Source: Lolium rigidum (Eukaryota > Streptophyta > Magnoliopsida > Poales > Poaceae). Taken from it: 64,000 nt of DNA. Made by a program: the position numbers and the translations under genes. Location of the stretch: assembly GCF_022539505.1 (NCBI RefSeq), contig NC_061509.1:208530254-208594253 (forward strand), in the 5' to 3' direction. The notes under the pieces were generated by a model. The model was not told the DNA's origin and ran no database searches. It saw only the letters and a program-made list of their open reading frames with translations. Below are positions 1 through 11,528 of this stretch, piece after piece. Within the stretch, counting starts at the first letter, position 1, and each line of letters opens with the position of its first letter.

Positions 1-129
1 TTCGGATGGAGTGTGACAGCGGGAGAGCAGGCTCAAGTTTAAAGTCCTAGATTGTTCTAGGCAAAAACTCTAAATGTCTTAATTAATAAAAAATGATAAT
101 TTTTGCCTTGTTTTAAAATAAACTGTTTG
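1..129. other. Unassigned AT-rich low-copy DNA
   Basis: No ORF, repeat or TE signature was recognised. It lies immediately outside the left copy of the inverted duplication; similarity to the right-hand copy stops near base 130. Confidence 0.4.
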
Positions 130-975
130 GAAGAAGAAAAACGGTTGCCGAAACGTCCAAGCAAAACAGGTGAGAGATCAATGGCAGTGAACATATACGT
201 GCCACATCAACATGTACTGTAATTGTTTCCCTACTTTGCTTTTATGAAACAGAATCGCTTCTAGCTCACGGAAACCCCTCAATTTGACCGGGCTACGGCA
301 ATGTGTGCAACAAAGCTTTGTTTGTTTGCCAGAACGTCGCAAATTAAACACGTGCCAGCGGGAGATCATTGCATTGTACACTTGCAAGTCGGAGGGTCCT
401 CGTTAGCAGGTTTTCTACACCCGTCCAAAAAGAACTTGACGGTTTCGTCCAGCGGCGTACAATCTGGTCATGATTGTTTTCCTTACTTGGCTTAACGAAA
501 AGGAATCGTGATCATTACATGAGTCGATGTAGATGGAATATTGGAGAAGTACAGCAATGCCGTCCACCAAAAGCTGTGTTTTATTTAGCAGGAAATGAAC
601 AGAAACCGCAAGTGGGACATAAGACCAGAAGGTACGGCGATTAATTAGCCAGCATCTGGCCAGGCGAGAGCAAGTACTCCAGTACTTCCTGGTAGTAGTA
701 CTAGTACAACGAGCTATAAGTACGGAGTGGCCCCTGTCTATGTTGAACCCAAGTATATATAGGCCGGGGTTCACTTTTCGGAGGCGCGCCACTGGAGCTA
801 GCACGAGAAGGAACTGGACCCTTCCTTTGCCATCCATCCAGAAAAAGATGGGTACGTAGATTCGTGGTGCATGCAAATGTAGGACAGATCACTCACCCTT
901 TTCCACAATCTCGCATCATTTCGTTCATGTGTGTCCGCTCTTTCTACCTACTCCTTTGACTAGTGACACTAGTAA
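130..975 (-). repeat. Segment 'a', left copy of a diverged inverted duplication
   Basis: Read on the minus strand, this stretch aligns over most of its length with plus-strand 27590-28285. Shared anchors include CACATGAACGAAATGATGCG, AGTTCCTTCTCGTGC, CTTGCTCTCGCCTGGCCAG and TTTTGCTTGGACGTTTC. Substitutions and small indels are frequent, so the copies are old. The minus strand has a good TATA box (TATATATA, about 752-760), which is altered in the other copy. Open frames of 153 and 69 codons occur here on the minus strand but are not conserved between the copies, so I read the segment as non-coding, perhaps promoter plus 5' UTR of a lost or out-of-window gene. No gene identity is offered. Confidence 0.75.
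752..760 (-). promoter_or_regulatory. TATA-box candidate in segment 'a'
   Basis: TATATATA lies in a GC-rich setting (CCGGCC upstream, then CTTGGG downstream on the minus strand), as in a plant core promoter. It is nearly palindromic, so direction is uncertain: a plus-strand transcript would soon meet an ATG at 848 followed by GTACGT, a plausible splice donor. Neither direction is proven. Confidence 0.35.
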
Positions 976-1594
976 AAGAAACCACAGTCGCCACTGTTCC
1001 CGAGATAATGTTAGAGATCACCCACCTCTACTGCTCCATGTTCTACCAGTATAACTAGAGAAGGGCGGCACCGTAAAAGAATCCTCCACTTTGACCTACC
1101 ATTGTCCATTTTACGGGAAAAGAGCAGAATCTCACGAGAGCGCCCACGCGTGCATCGGCGACGCGCTGTGCAATCAATTGAACAACGTAGTTCATAATCA
1201 ACCACAGTTTGTGTTAGCCTATGGCCTGCCTGATAGCGGAAAAAGGTAACCACCTACGGCGACAGCGTGGTCACTGAAGTGAGTCACTTTATCATCTTCA
1301 AGTACGATAGCCACAACATGCTCACCGTTAAAATTTTCGACGAGACCACGTGCCGCTATCACTACCACTCATCCACTCTGACGACAATGACTATGCAAGG
1401 GCAAGTTAAAAAAACACAAAGGTCTCATGGCATGTTTTTATTCATTGTATCAATTTGCTTGAAGTAAATTGTGTGAAAACTATGCATGTCATCCATCAAT
1501 TTAGCCAAAATTTCATATTCTTTTAAAGCAAATTCAATCGAACCGCGGAGTGTATGGATTGCGCCGCTGAACCCATTATCTCAGCCGGTCAGAT
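976..1594. other. Unassigned DNA between duplicated segments
   Basis: No recognisable coding region or TE signature. It has no counterpart in the right-hand copy of the duplication. Confidence 0.35.
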
Positions 1595-2010
1595 CGTGAC
1601 CCAAATTCGTCCGCAAAACGATCTAAACGCATCGCGGCCGGAGCCGAGCTGGTGCAAGCGCATGCAACCGCCGTTGCTTTCTCGGAAACCTGTACACGCA
1701 GCCGGAGCGCCGGATGGGGACGGCGCGCGCGCAGCTAGCGCATGTACGTACAAGTGTACAACTACGAGACCGCTACGGCTTTGCCGTGCCCGCGTACCGT
1801 TTCATACCGGCCTGAAATCTGGATGGCTGGCCACGGCTCCAGCGATATCATAATATCTGATGACTGATGACCGGACAGCTGTGTGGACTGGATGACGCGT
1901 GCTTCAGCGGAAATCGTTGCGATTTTCATTTTCGACGTTTACGAGTGACGGAGACGTGCCCATGCAGGACGACGCTGCTGTTTTGTCCATCTCTTGGGCC
2001 TTCGTCGTCG
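1595..2010 (-). repeat. Segment 'b', left copy of a diverged inverted duplication
   Basis: The reverse complement aligns with 29975-30390 on the plus strand. Anchors are GCAGCGTCGTCCTGCATG, the motif around GCCGTAGCCAGCCATCC and the stretch around CGCTTGCACCAG. It is GC-rich. Plus-strand translation here and minus-strand translation of the other copy share a short peptide pattern, CRARxPFHTG then GWLATAPAI, but the flanking frames diverge, so coding is unproven. Confidence 0.65.
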
Positions 2011-3129
2011 CGTCGTCTTCTCCTGTCGACAGTCGGATAGCAATTCGGTGATTTATCCCTGCAATTCGACGGGAGGAGAACACGAAATTGGGGCACAGCT
2101 TGTTCAGAGCTTTCTGTTCAATATGAACAGTGCGTAGTCGGAACTCGGAAGAGAACTCAGTGTGAGCTTCCACTTCTCAGGACGATCATATCAGGCTACT
2201 GGACAACACATGCTTCGAGTACTGTACAGGTGTGGGGTTGCTGAGCCCGTGCATCACGCGCAATTGTTCACTCGAACGCGGGATTTTAGGTACGGAGTAC
2301 AGTAGCTTAAATTGTGATAGCTCCTAAATATTACGTCACACTGAACACATGAATGCTGCGTCACACTGTTCTCTTGTAATCTGATGTTAGCAACCTTCGT
2401 ATCACCGTCATGGGCTGCACGCCTGCACCTATTTGGGACTGGGCTGCTCGGAAGCCACCGAAGCCAGCGGCAATGGGAGAATACGAACAACTTGGGCTTG
2501 TAACTGGATGGCTTCGGCCTCCACCGCTTTCTTTTTCATTCTTCCTCCTCTGTTCCCCTTTATGTAATGGCTAGAACCTGGTAAATCCAAAGGTGTAATC
2601 TCTCCTACTGAGTTAATAGAGCTGTGATACTAATGTGCTGCTAAGTGCTAACATCTAATATCCTTCTTTTTTAGAAAGGATCACGTGGTTAACTGGCTTC
2701 AATTCACCACAATAGACACGATCACACAACCCGGCTCGCCGGACCACCCTTTTTTGTTTTTAGATCCACGGTAACTTGAATTCTACCGCGAAAACACATC
2801 CAGCAAAAGATTTTAACTTTCATAGGCATTTTCAACTTCGACATCTCTATTATACTCACGTCTATCACTCCAGAGTCGGGGATATTCAAGTACTCCTACA
2901 ATGACTTGGCTATGTTTTCCTGATTCTTTGAGAGTTATGCAATAGCCAACATCTTGCGCATCCCACAGGCTGACAGCATTAAGGAGGAGTTCGAGGTTAC
3001 CCTACTCAGTGGTTCCCCTAGGGCCAAACGATCTACATGAAAGTCTTGCAATCTGATGTCTTTGGATGAATTTTACGGTTTATATAAATGTCTCAAATAA
3101 CTTGGGAGGAGGATACGATAATAGAGTGA
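2011..3129. other. Unassigned low-copy DNA
   Basis: No gene, TE terminus or repeat was recognised. Open frames are short and lack domain signatures. Confidence 0.35.
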
Positions 3130-3183
3130 GTTTTGTTATTAATAAATGAAGCAAAGCTTCCGCCTCCGATTCAAAAAAGAAAA
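3130..3183 (+). mobile_element. Possible LINE 3' tail fragment
   Basis: The stretch TTTGTTATTAATAAATGAAG, then CCTCCGATTC and an A-rich run, looks like the 3' end of a grass LINE. The length is too short for certainty and no reverse transcriptase sequence lies upstream. Confidence 0.25.
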
Positions 3184-4535
3184 TTACTCAAACGACTATC
3201 GCTAGATGCCATCACTTAAATATGCGAGCGGATCACCATTAGGTACACTCGGGCCCTCTTTTTAGTACAAAGAAATGGACTCCTAGTACGGATCGAACCT
3301 TAAATATTCATTTATTTACATACTAAAAGAAATTTAATATAATAAAATTATTTTTTGGAGCACCCACTAGTGTTTAGATTGGGCCTTTTAAGGCCTCATG
3401 TGACAAAAAAAATGACTTTTTACGTGTGATGCGGAATAACGCTGATGCCCAGTAATTTTGACCATGTGCGGTGGTCTAGGCAGTTCCCAACGTGCATACA
3501 ACGCACACGGAAATGCTTTCGAGATCGTAACAGAAAATTTTGACATGACCCAGCAGAGAAAAAGCATCAGCGCATACGACCATGACCACCATCGCAAACG
3601 ATTGCCATATTATTCATCGTGTGTAAACTTTTTGTGACACTTTTTTAATGAGCTCGTCTCATTTTGTTCTACCAATCCCAAGAGCTAAAAAGTTAAAATT
3701 CTTATGTATTGCCTCATTCGCATCGCCTACAACTTGGCTTCATTGGCCGCGCTACGTAAAATCCCGTTGCGGCCCTGTTGGCACACACCACCACTATTTT
3801 AGACACACAACACTTCGACAAGGTTCATACCAAGAAGATCGCCCACCTCTCTTTCGTCTTGCAGCGTCTGCCGGCGCAACGTAGCCTTGTTGATCAGGCA
3901 CCTCCAGTGGCAAAGTAGGGACAATCATGATCATTGAGAGCGAGCATAGATTTTTAGTGTTTGACACCGAACCATATGTATGGACGGGTGCTCTTGCATA
4001 TGTTGATCAACAGATGCCGCACGCGCTTAATGCTTTTCTCGCTAGGCGAAGATATTTGAGACACAAATACTAATCACCAACTACAACATGATCGGCTGGA
4101 GCATTTGTGGAGGTTTAAAGGAGCCGCCTCAGTTTGTTTATTTGTTTGCAATTATGATTCAAACTTGTTAAATTATTTGTGTTCTTGGTTGAACTTAAAT
4201 TATCTGTTTACTGAACTTGTCAAATTATTTCTATAATTTATTTTAACTTGTAATAAATTATTGTAGTTTATTTTTTGTTTCAAATTTTAATTATATCACA
4301 AATAGTGTATGGGGCGTATGGGGTGAACGACATGGCACCGATACCTCCCCGCAACCACCTGCGGGCCAACGCCTCCAATACGGGACAAAAAAAGGGCTTC
4401 ACCAGACGATGTATTAGGAGCGAAGGGGCATGCTCTTAGTTTTTTTTTTTTTGAGAGGATGCTCTTACGATGATAAGAGGCAAAACCTATTTTCCGCTGA
4501 GCAACGGCGCGGATTAATCCCCCGCACGCGTGCCA
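3184..4535. other. Unassigned DNA
   Basis: No gene or element was recognised. It holds AT-rich stretches and a T-run near 4440. The short repeat AGGATGCTCTTA/GGCATGCTCTTA around 4428-4468 may mark an eroded small transposon, but no pair of termini could be drawn. Confidence 0.3.
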
Positions 4536-4689
4536 GAGCGAGCAGGCCGCGTCCCATTTGGTTCGGTTTTTTGTTTTCATGTTTTTTCTCCAGTTATTCT
4601 CTGGTTTGGTCAAATTTTTGTCGGTTTTTTATTTGGGTTTTGGTTTTTTTGCTTTCCTCTTTTTTGCTTTAGCTTTTTTCTATTTTGAA

Positions 4690-4875
4690 CTTATTTTTCA
4701 AATTGGAGGAAATTTCTAATTCAAGAAAATTTTAAATTGGAGGAAATTTCTAATTCAAGCAAATTTTCAAACTGAAGTTATTTTCAAATTCGAGAAAAAT
4801 TTAAACTAGAGTAATTTTCTAATTCGAGCAAACTTCAAATTCGAGCAAATTTTCAAATTTAAACATTTTGTAATC
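4690..4875. repeat. Degenerate short tandem repeat, AT-rich
   Basis: Variants of a roughly 20-30-base unit (AAATTGGAGGAAATTTCTAA, AATTCGAGCAAATTTTC and similar) recur in series. Two consecutive units near 4699-4760 are almost identical. A T-rich, low-complexity block lies just upstream (4560-4690). Confidence 0.55.
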
Positions 4876-4952
4876 CGAACTATTTTATATATGATTTTTA
4901 AAAATCTAAAAAGTTTCAAATCTAGAATTTATTCAAAAATTTAAAATTAATA

Positions 4953-5033
4953 CTTCCTCGATTCATATTACTTGTCATTAATATGAATGTATCTATAACT
5001 AAATATATCTAGATACATCCATATTAGAATTAA
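4953..5033 (+). mobile_element. Truncated Stowaway-like MITE
   Basis: The left end (CTTCCTCGATTCATATTA) and central TAGATACATCCATATTA match the intact Stowaway at 27360-27458, and a TA precedes it. The right terminal inverted repeat is missing: after about 5033 the sequence turns into ACTAGTTGAATGTCGGTGCG, possibly the end of another element. Confidence 0.6.
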
Positions 5034-5572
5034 CTAGTTGAATGTCGGTGCGTTGCTACGGCTTTTTTCTCTGACAATGTGTAAGGATGATATTTGTAAA
5101 AATTCACGTGTATAAAAAAGATAACCACAAGATATTCAAAAACTGATAAGATTCTAAACCGTCTGAAGTATATTTTGAGAACCATTATGACATCATTTGA
5201 ATATGAAGCCGTACTCCACTAACTATTTTATATTAAAAAATGTCCTCCACAATGCTCCGGTAGATATGTAGTACGATGTGTGGAATATTTTCTCGTGCTT
5301 CATTTTTATGGTACTTGAGCAAGCATATCAGAAAATTCTTCCTGGGGTCGATAACATTCTGCATAACAATACTTGCCGTTAGCATTTATAATTTTAGTGA
5401 AAAATAGGAAGTGCAACATAAAATATCCATCGTGCATATTGGATGAATCATTTGTTTACCATTCCATGAGAGCATAATATAAAAAATAAAATAACCAGAC
5501 GCATTGTTGTGATAAATATATCGTCGTTATCTTTGTTTTAGAGATGCTCACATGCTTGAACTTTGTGGAATA
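5034..5572. other. Unassigned AT-rich DNA
   Basis: No gene recognised. The first bases (ACTAGTTGAATG then GTGCGTTGCTACGG) resemble a repeat end often seen in cereal genomes, but I cannot assign a class. Confidence 0.3.
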
Positions 5573-5675
5573 CTGATACGTCCAAAACGTATCTACTTTC
5601 CCGAACACTTTTGCTATTGTTTTGCCTCTAATTTGTGTATTTTGGATGCAACTAACACGGACTAACGCTGTTTTC
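5573..5675 (+). mobile_element. 5' end of an LTR, cut by assembly gap
   Basis: It begins TGATACGTCCAAAACGTATC, the same type of start as the Athila-like LTRs at 15934, 20811 and 25123 (TGATACGTCTC). After about 25 bases it diverges, so this is a related but different family. Only 103 bases are visible before the run of N. Confidence 0.6.
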
Positions 5676-5775
5676 NNNNNNNNNNNNNNNNNNNNNNNNN
5701 NNNNNNNNNNNNNNNNNNNNNNNNNNNNNNNNNNNNNNNNNNNNNNNNNNNNNNNNNNNNNNNNNNNNNNNNNNN
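5676..5775. other. Assembly gap (100 N)
   Basis: One hundred undetermined bases. Sequence types differ on the two sides (LTR start to the left, interior of a Tat-like element to the right), so the true gap is probably larger than 100 bases. Open frames spanning it are meaningless. Confidence 0.99.
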
Positions 5776-6486
5776 GCGGTTCTACGCCTAGAGCTAAAAC
5801 ATAGTCCTTGTAAAACTTCAATGTACTCGAAACGCCCGCGAGTTTTCAGACGCACTCTTTTCCTTTTTCGGGGCACCGAGTGGGGCCGGGAAAGGTTTTT
5901 AATGAGGCGGGCTCGCGGTGCTGCAATATAATAAAGATAGTGTCAATATAACTTTTTCTTTATCGACATGCTCAAAGTCTCGAACCCGACAAATTTCAAT
6001 ATAGTTCGTCGAAAGAAAAAAGCATCGCCTTGGTATTAAAAATACCTCGTGAGTCAATCAAAATACAAAATAGTACTCAATAAAGAAGCTCGGGGGCTGA
6101 TATTCGCCATACATACATGCCTTGGTTCAAAACCTCGCAACATATAAATACAGTAAATAGCCACCGAAAACACTCGGGGCTAGACAAATATAGAAATATG
6201 ATGATTGCTTCACAATATAATCACAATCATGATTTACAAAGAAGAATTATCTACCAAAGGAAAATAATTAGTCATGATTCAATATATCATCAAGGGTAAT
6301 TCTGTTTTCTTCAGAGCAGACACCAAGAAAATCAGCATAATGACCATCTGCAAAAAAGTCGGCATCCATCCGAAGAAGGTCTTCAATCATTTCTTCGGCT
6401 ATAGGCGAAACCTTCGTGTTAATACGGTCGACACCAACTCTTCGGCGCCGTACCTTCTCATGAACTTTCGCAACAACTTGGGTCAG

Positions 6487-7253
6487 TCAAGCTTTGAGTG
6501 GCAGATCCGAAGCATGATAAGAGCAAATCGGCGCCAGCCTACCGGCTTGAGCTCCGACAAAATCATGGATCCTGTGGGCATCCTTAAATTTCTCCATTAA
6601 CTCGGGAAGAGTTTTTGGTTGAACGTTCCGAGGAAACATGGAGTTATAAACCATAGACAGTGGTCTTGGTACGGAAGTCAAGGAAGTCGCGAGTTTGAGA
6701 GGTGCGATCCCGAAATCGACAATCTGGCGGGTCCTCTCTGGGGTAGCCCAAAACAGAGAACCATGGTCAAGGGAAAGGTTAACAAGGAGGTTCGTCCTAG
6801 TATTTACCCTCTCTTCTTCGGCAACAGCATCAGTAAAGGAACCTATTAAAACAACGGAGCAGAAAACTTTAAGAGACGTAGCATGAAGACGGAAGATATC
6901 GGAGGATGAAACAAGCATACCCGACATATCCGCACTGGCTTCATTCATTAACTCGAGCATGAAATTTTCTCGAGTAGTCGCCTTTTCAGCCTCGGAAGCA
7001 GCAATTTCCTTAGCAGCCACGGCCTCGCGAGCTTGCTGAAGTGCAATTTTTTCGGCTTCATATGACTTACGAGACTTTTCCATCATCACAAGTGTTTGTT
7101 TCTTCGCATACTCGAAGTTGCCGCCGGTTCATCCAATTCTTGCGGCAAGGAATCTTCGACAGGTGTAGTATCAGCAAGAGCTCTCCTTGAGCGAGAAGAA
7201 GAAGGCGAAATATTGGAAGGAGCGGAAGATGGAGTATAGTTATCAAATACCAA
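6487..7253 (-). pseudogene. Antisense gene 2 of Tat-like element, last exon, frameshifted
   Basis: The minus strand has a splice-acceptor-like ATTTCAG just before 7253. An open region follows that needs one frame change near 7085 and stops at 6487. The protein is alanine- and glutamate-rich and helical at first (AEKIALQQAREAVAAKEIAA), consistent with a coiled coil, and then has a more globular part with DHGSLFWATPERTRQIVDF. I associate this sequence type with the extra antisense protein of grass Tat elements but know no biochemical function. Upstream exons are not evident, so it may be the 3' part of a larger spliced gene. Confidence 0.45.
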
Positions 7254-7429
7254 CTGAAATTTAATAAAACAAGACAATATCAATCAACAAGCAAAGATAG
7301 AGTTTTCATTAATCTTTCGGGATAGTTACAAAGGCCTTACAAGGGAGCTAAAGAAGTACGTGTCGCCAAATAACTACTTTGGCGACAAAGGCAAAAGAAA
7401 CAGAGAAAGAAAAACAAAGAGGCATGCAA

Positions 7430-10110
7430 CTAGACCTCCGGCCTCGATGAGCTAGGAGTCGAAGCTGGCTTGATCCCGAGATATGCCAAGATTTTCTTCG
7501 TGTTGGGCTTGGCTGCCTTAATCAGCGACCTCCATCTCGATTGCTCTATTTGATCGGTGTCGCCAACTTTCATCCAATCAACAGTCTGCTGGTCGTCGAC
7601 AACCAGGGCAACAAAGAGCTTTTGACAAAGAATCTTCATGTTTTCCTCGACGCATCTTCAGTCCAAGGTCTTCCGATGAATTGAAGCTCTTGGCAAGGGC
7701 AAGGAAAGTCGGGGCTCCTCTTTCTTCGGAAGAAGTAGGGGAACAGCGTCGACAATCCCGCACTAGCATTTGCCACGCCTTCACGAATTTCGGACCCATG
7801 AAGCTCCAGATAAGAAAGTGCGTCAAGGAGAGGGTCATTGACGGGATTCTCCAGATCAAAATCTTGGTTTGTTTGGGCTGCCACAGGAAACAAAACATTA
7901 ATCAAAAAACAAGAAACAGGAAGTCCACTAAAAATAGAAGGGATCGATAATATCACTTTCAGTACGTCGACTTTGTGATTTCAGACGCTTGAGGATCCCC
8001 TCGCTCACGAGCAGCTTGTGCAGCCTTTATGCTCGTTTAAAGCAGATTCAAGCATCCTCAAGTCTCTTCTCGCAGTTCCTCGACACTAGCAGCTTTTGCT
8101 CTGGCTTCGTCAGCCTCGGCTTTAGCTTCGCTAGCAACAAGTTCGGCTTTTTACGAGCCACCTCACTTTGCTCCAGCTTTTGAGCAAGTGCGTCGGCACG
8201 TTTATTGGCCTCTCGCAAGTTTCTCTCGTCGAGATAAAAAAAGGAGGAGGAAAGATCAAAAATCGCGACAAACAACAGGAGCCAAAAGTCGGAAAGAACG
8301 GCAAGTATAAAGGTTGTTACCTTCAGCTTCGCTGGCATACTCACGATACCCAATGAATTGGGATCCGATGCGGATAAGATCTTTGATCATGGGCTGTCAA
8401 AGAAGAACAAAGCAAGAGAAACATCGGCATGAAAAAAGAGTGAAGGCGTGAAAAAGCAAAATAGAGGAAATATAGATATCGACAAACTTACATCATCCAA
8501 GAGCAGGGTCGAAGAGCTGCCCAATTGAGGGGCAGGCTCAACAATCGTCTCAATCCTTGTCCTTTTCGGTAAAGGAGCAAGGGGGCTTGATGGTGGAGTA
8601 GTGGTGACGACGTTTTGTTGAGGAGGCGAGGATTCTTCTCCTTCAACTAGCGTGTCTGAGGCAAGTACAGTATGTGACGTGCTTGTCCGAGGAGCCACGT
8701 CAACAGTTGGTACTTCTTCCTCGTCATCACCGTTGATTAAAAATCGACAGCGATAAAAAGCAAGACAAGATAAACATTTCGAGTACGTAAATACCGAGAA
8801 ATAAAAATGACTTACGAGCCGACGAGGGATTCAATATAAGGATCATAAGCTGCCTTCGGATGAGAAGGAACAACTTTTTCGGCCTTAGAAGTGCCGGAAT
8901 CCTCGGCGTCATTCCTTTTCCTTTTGTTCTTTGGGGAAACAGCGAGGAGGAAGGGATTGTGTCGACTCGTCGGCTTCGATTCAACTTCTTTTCATGAGAA
9001 GCCGCAGATTTGTGAGAACCTCGCGATTTCACTCTCAGAAGAGAGGAACCTTGGTTATCCTCGGCAACGATAGCTCTGTTCCTCGACATCTCCACCCTCA
9101 GGAAGAGGAGGAAGGGAAGCCATAGTAGGATGGTTCTACAGAAAATAGCGACAAAAGAAAAATTAGAGAGATATCAATACAATGAGATGCAGGGAAAGTT
9201 CGGAACAAGATAAAAATTCGAGAAGACAAAATACCTTGGGAGAGGATTGGCGGAGCTGTATGGTTCCGCGCGGCAAGAGGAGGGAATAGGATCCTTCTTG
9301 TTCAAGCGGGAAATTCTTCGAATCAGCTTCTCCAAGTCCTTTGCAGAAAGATCATTGGAGAGCCTATTGGCGTCATTTTCACCAGCATACGTCCAAAGGG
9401 GATTTTTGCGAGCCTGAAGAGGCTGCACTCTAATCCTAAGAAAGTAGGCAGTGATTTGAACACCGACAGCTCTTTGCCTCGAGTATTTTGAAGCTCGATG
9501 AATACGAGACATAAGTGCTTCGTCGCCTTTTTCTCTTCTTCGAAGCTTCGGCATCCCAGAGCGGCGGCGTTGAATTTTGGCACTTCCGTCGAAAGGGATT
9601 ATGTTGTGTTCCACAGAGTTGGCACTTTCTTCGTGTATGTAGAGCCACCTTTTGCGCCATCCTTGGACGAATCAGAAATTTGACGTCGAAGTAATCAACG
9701 TCAGTTCGGACACAGATAACAACGCCGCCTATGTTATAGGTGGCGTTGTGGGAGCCATTGCGGCGGAGGCAGAAAATGCGTTTCCACAGAGCCCAGTTAG
9801 GAGGGATTCCAAGGAAGCATTCGCACAACGTGATAAAAATGGAAATATGGAGGATGGAATTGGGGGTCAACTGGTGCAGCTGAATCCCATAAACAAAAAG
9901 AAGGCCGCGGAGGAAATCGTGAATTGGGGTAGAAAGGCCGCGGATGAGGTGATCAACGAAACTAACCCGGTACTCCATTGGAGGGTTTGGGTAGCTTTCT
10001 CGCTGGGAAAGCGGATGGCGTCCTCTTTCTTCATCAAGCCAAGCTCTTCAAGATGTTGACGTCTTGGTTGGAGATCTTAGATCTCTCCCACTCAAGATCT
10101 TCACGGCCAT
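7430..10110 (-). pseudogene. Antisense spliced gene 1: putative gypsy-type transposon protein (PF04195-like)
   Basis: Read on the minus strand, the first exon (about 10110 to 9235) contains SFVDHLIRGLSTPIHDFLRG, then LTPNSILHISIFITLCE and IPPNWALWKRIFCLRR, the signature I know from the 'putative gypsy type transposon' family. Good splice signals follow: donor CCCAAG/GTAT at 9235, acceptor TGTAG at 9135, donor at 8816, donor GATGAT/GTAAGT at 8492, acceptor TTTGACAG at 8393, donor at 8321, and acceptor GTGGCAG at 7877. A final open stretch stops at 7430. Later exons are charged and serine-rich, with a probable coiled coil (8230-8050). Several frameshifts and early stops interrupt the first exon, so this copy is dead. 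The molecular role of the family is unknown. Confidence 0.6.
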
Positions 10111-10694
10111 CTTGGATTCTGAGTACCGTGGCGAGTGAGTCGCGTGCGCGGTGGCATCAACGGCACTCGGAAAAGCAACGTTCGTGCGTGCGGAAGATCA
10201 CAGAGAGTTGGGCGCAGGGGAAGTTTTTGCAAAGAGGAACAGATAGTGCGGCGCAAGCGAAGGAGTGAACCGAGGTTGAAGAAAGGTTTATATAGGCATC
10301 GGACGAAGCAATGCACCGTTGGATGAAGAAATCGTGTGGTGAAAAAAGATCTTGTAGATAAAAGGGTAAAAAGGTATTTTTACCGAGATGGAATAGAACA
10401 AAGCGCTACCGTACGTGCGCCAGAAAGCGGAGGACGTGTGTCCCCCACTTGCACGACGTGTCAACGTGGTGGAAACAATGGACCCACAAGACGTAAAAAT
10501 CCCGACTATTAATAGAGATGAAGTGAATTTGACTAAGGGAAGCGTGCCGACAAGAAAAATAAAAGAAGATTGGCGACAGGAGAAGTTATTTGAATACTTC
10601 GGGAGCCTTTGGTCAAATACAAGTTTTTGCCCAAATGCTCGGGGGCTACTTCGATAAAAGTAAAATTTCGAGTATGGCAATATAGAAATTGTGG

Positions 10695-10910
10695 GAGCCT
10701 ACAACCAAGCACAAGTTCTTGGCTGTAGCCTCGGGGCTACTCCCATCGGGAGCGCTGTTCGCGCACCCGAGAGATGAAAAGAAGATCATATCGGTAGATA
10801 ATGACAATATAGCGACAAGGTGGACTAAAATGTTGAGCCTACAACCAAGCACAAGTTCTTGGCCGTAGCCTCGGGGCTACTCCCATCGGGAACGCTGTTC
10901 GCGTGCCCGA
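10695..10910 (+). repeat. Two tandem 76-bp units, 140-bp period
   Basis: Units 10695-10770 and 10835-10910 start GAGCCTACAACCAAGCACAA, end near CCCGA and differ at four positions. Each holds CTCGGGGCTACTCCCATCGG, a motif that resembles the polypurine region of this element, so the array may have arisen by slippage during reverse transcription. Confidence 0.8.
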
Positions 10911-11528
10911 TGAAATTAAAAAAAGAAAGAAAGATAGAAAAGCAAGAGAGTATATTTCGAGTTATAATTAACTCTACATATACTCCCATCGGAGAGCAAT
11001 ATAAGTCATATTTGACTCGATAAAATGTGCCATTCCAACAGCCGGAAAAGCACTCGACAATATATTCTCGAACGCCAAAGTTGCGATCAATTTCCGAATG
11101 CCGCAAATTTGCGAAGGTAAGACCCCGGATCCGTTCTGCTGGGCGTGGCATCGCCGAAGATCGCGCTCAGCTATTTTTATCCGTATCAACAGATACTGAA
11201 GAAAAATCCTAACGGACGCGTTAGGTACTCGATAAATTTGACTCGGGACTCGACAGAATGGTAAGACCTTAAGCGGCACCTGTCGAAGTTTGCACTCAGT
11301 ATCCCGAGATCATGTCCAGGGACGTGATCTTGAAGTAGGTTTTTGCGGATTGCCACTAGAGCAGCTTAACTAGTACCTGATCCGTCGATGAACTAGCCCC
11401 AACTACCATTATCCCCGTACAATATAGAAATTTATATGAAGAAATATAGAAAAGTTTAAAGCTGTCGAATAAAAATAAACAATGGAGATTTTCCCGACTC
11501 TACGATTCAAGCAAAATCTCGGGGCTAT

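Noticed and set aside
415..876. 153-codon minus-strand frame in segment 'a'
   Set aside because: The duplicate at 27590-28285 does not keep the frame and no domain is visible; probably promoter or leader DNA.
4296..4672. Frames of 80-105 codons around a T-run
   Set aside because: Low-complexity composition (poly-T/poly-A encoded F and K runs); no domain.
5456..5876. Open frames of 60-121 codons across 5456-5876 on both strands
   Set aside because: They span the run of N; their length is an artefact of undetermined bases.
10695..10910. Spaced repeats as a CRISPR-like array
   Set aside because: Only two units, eukaryotic retroelement context, and no cas genes; simple tandem duplication near a polypurine region.
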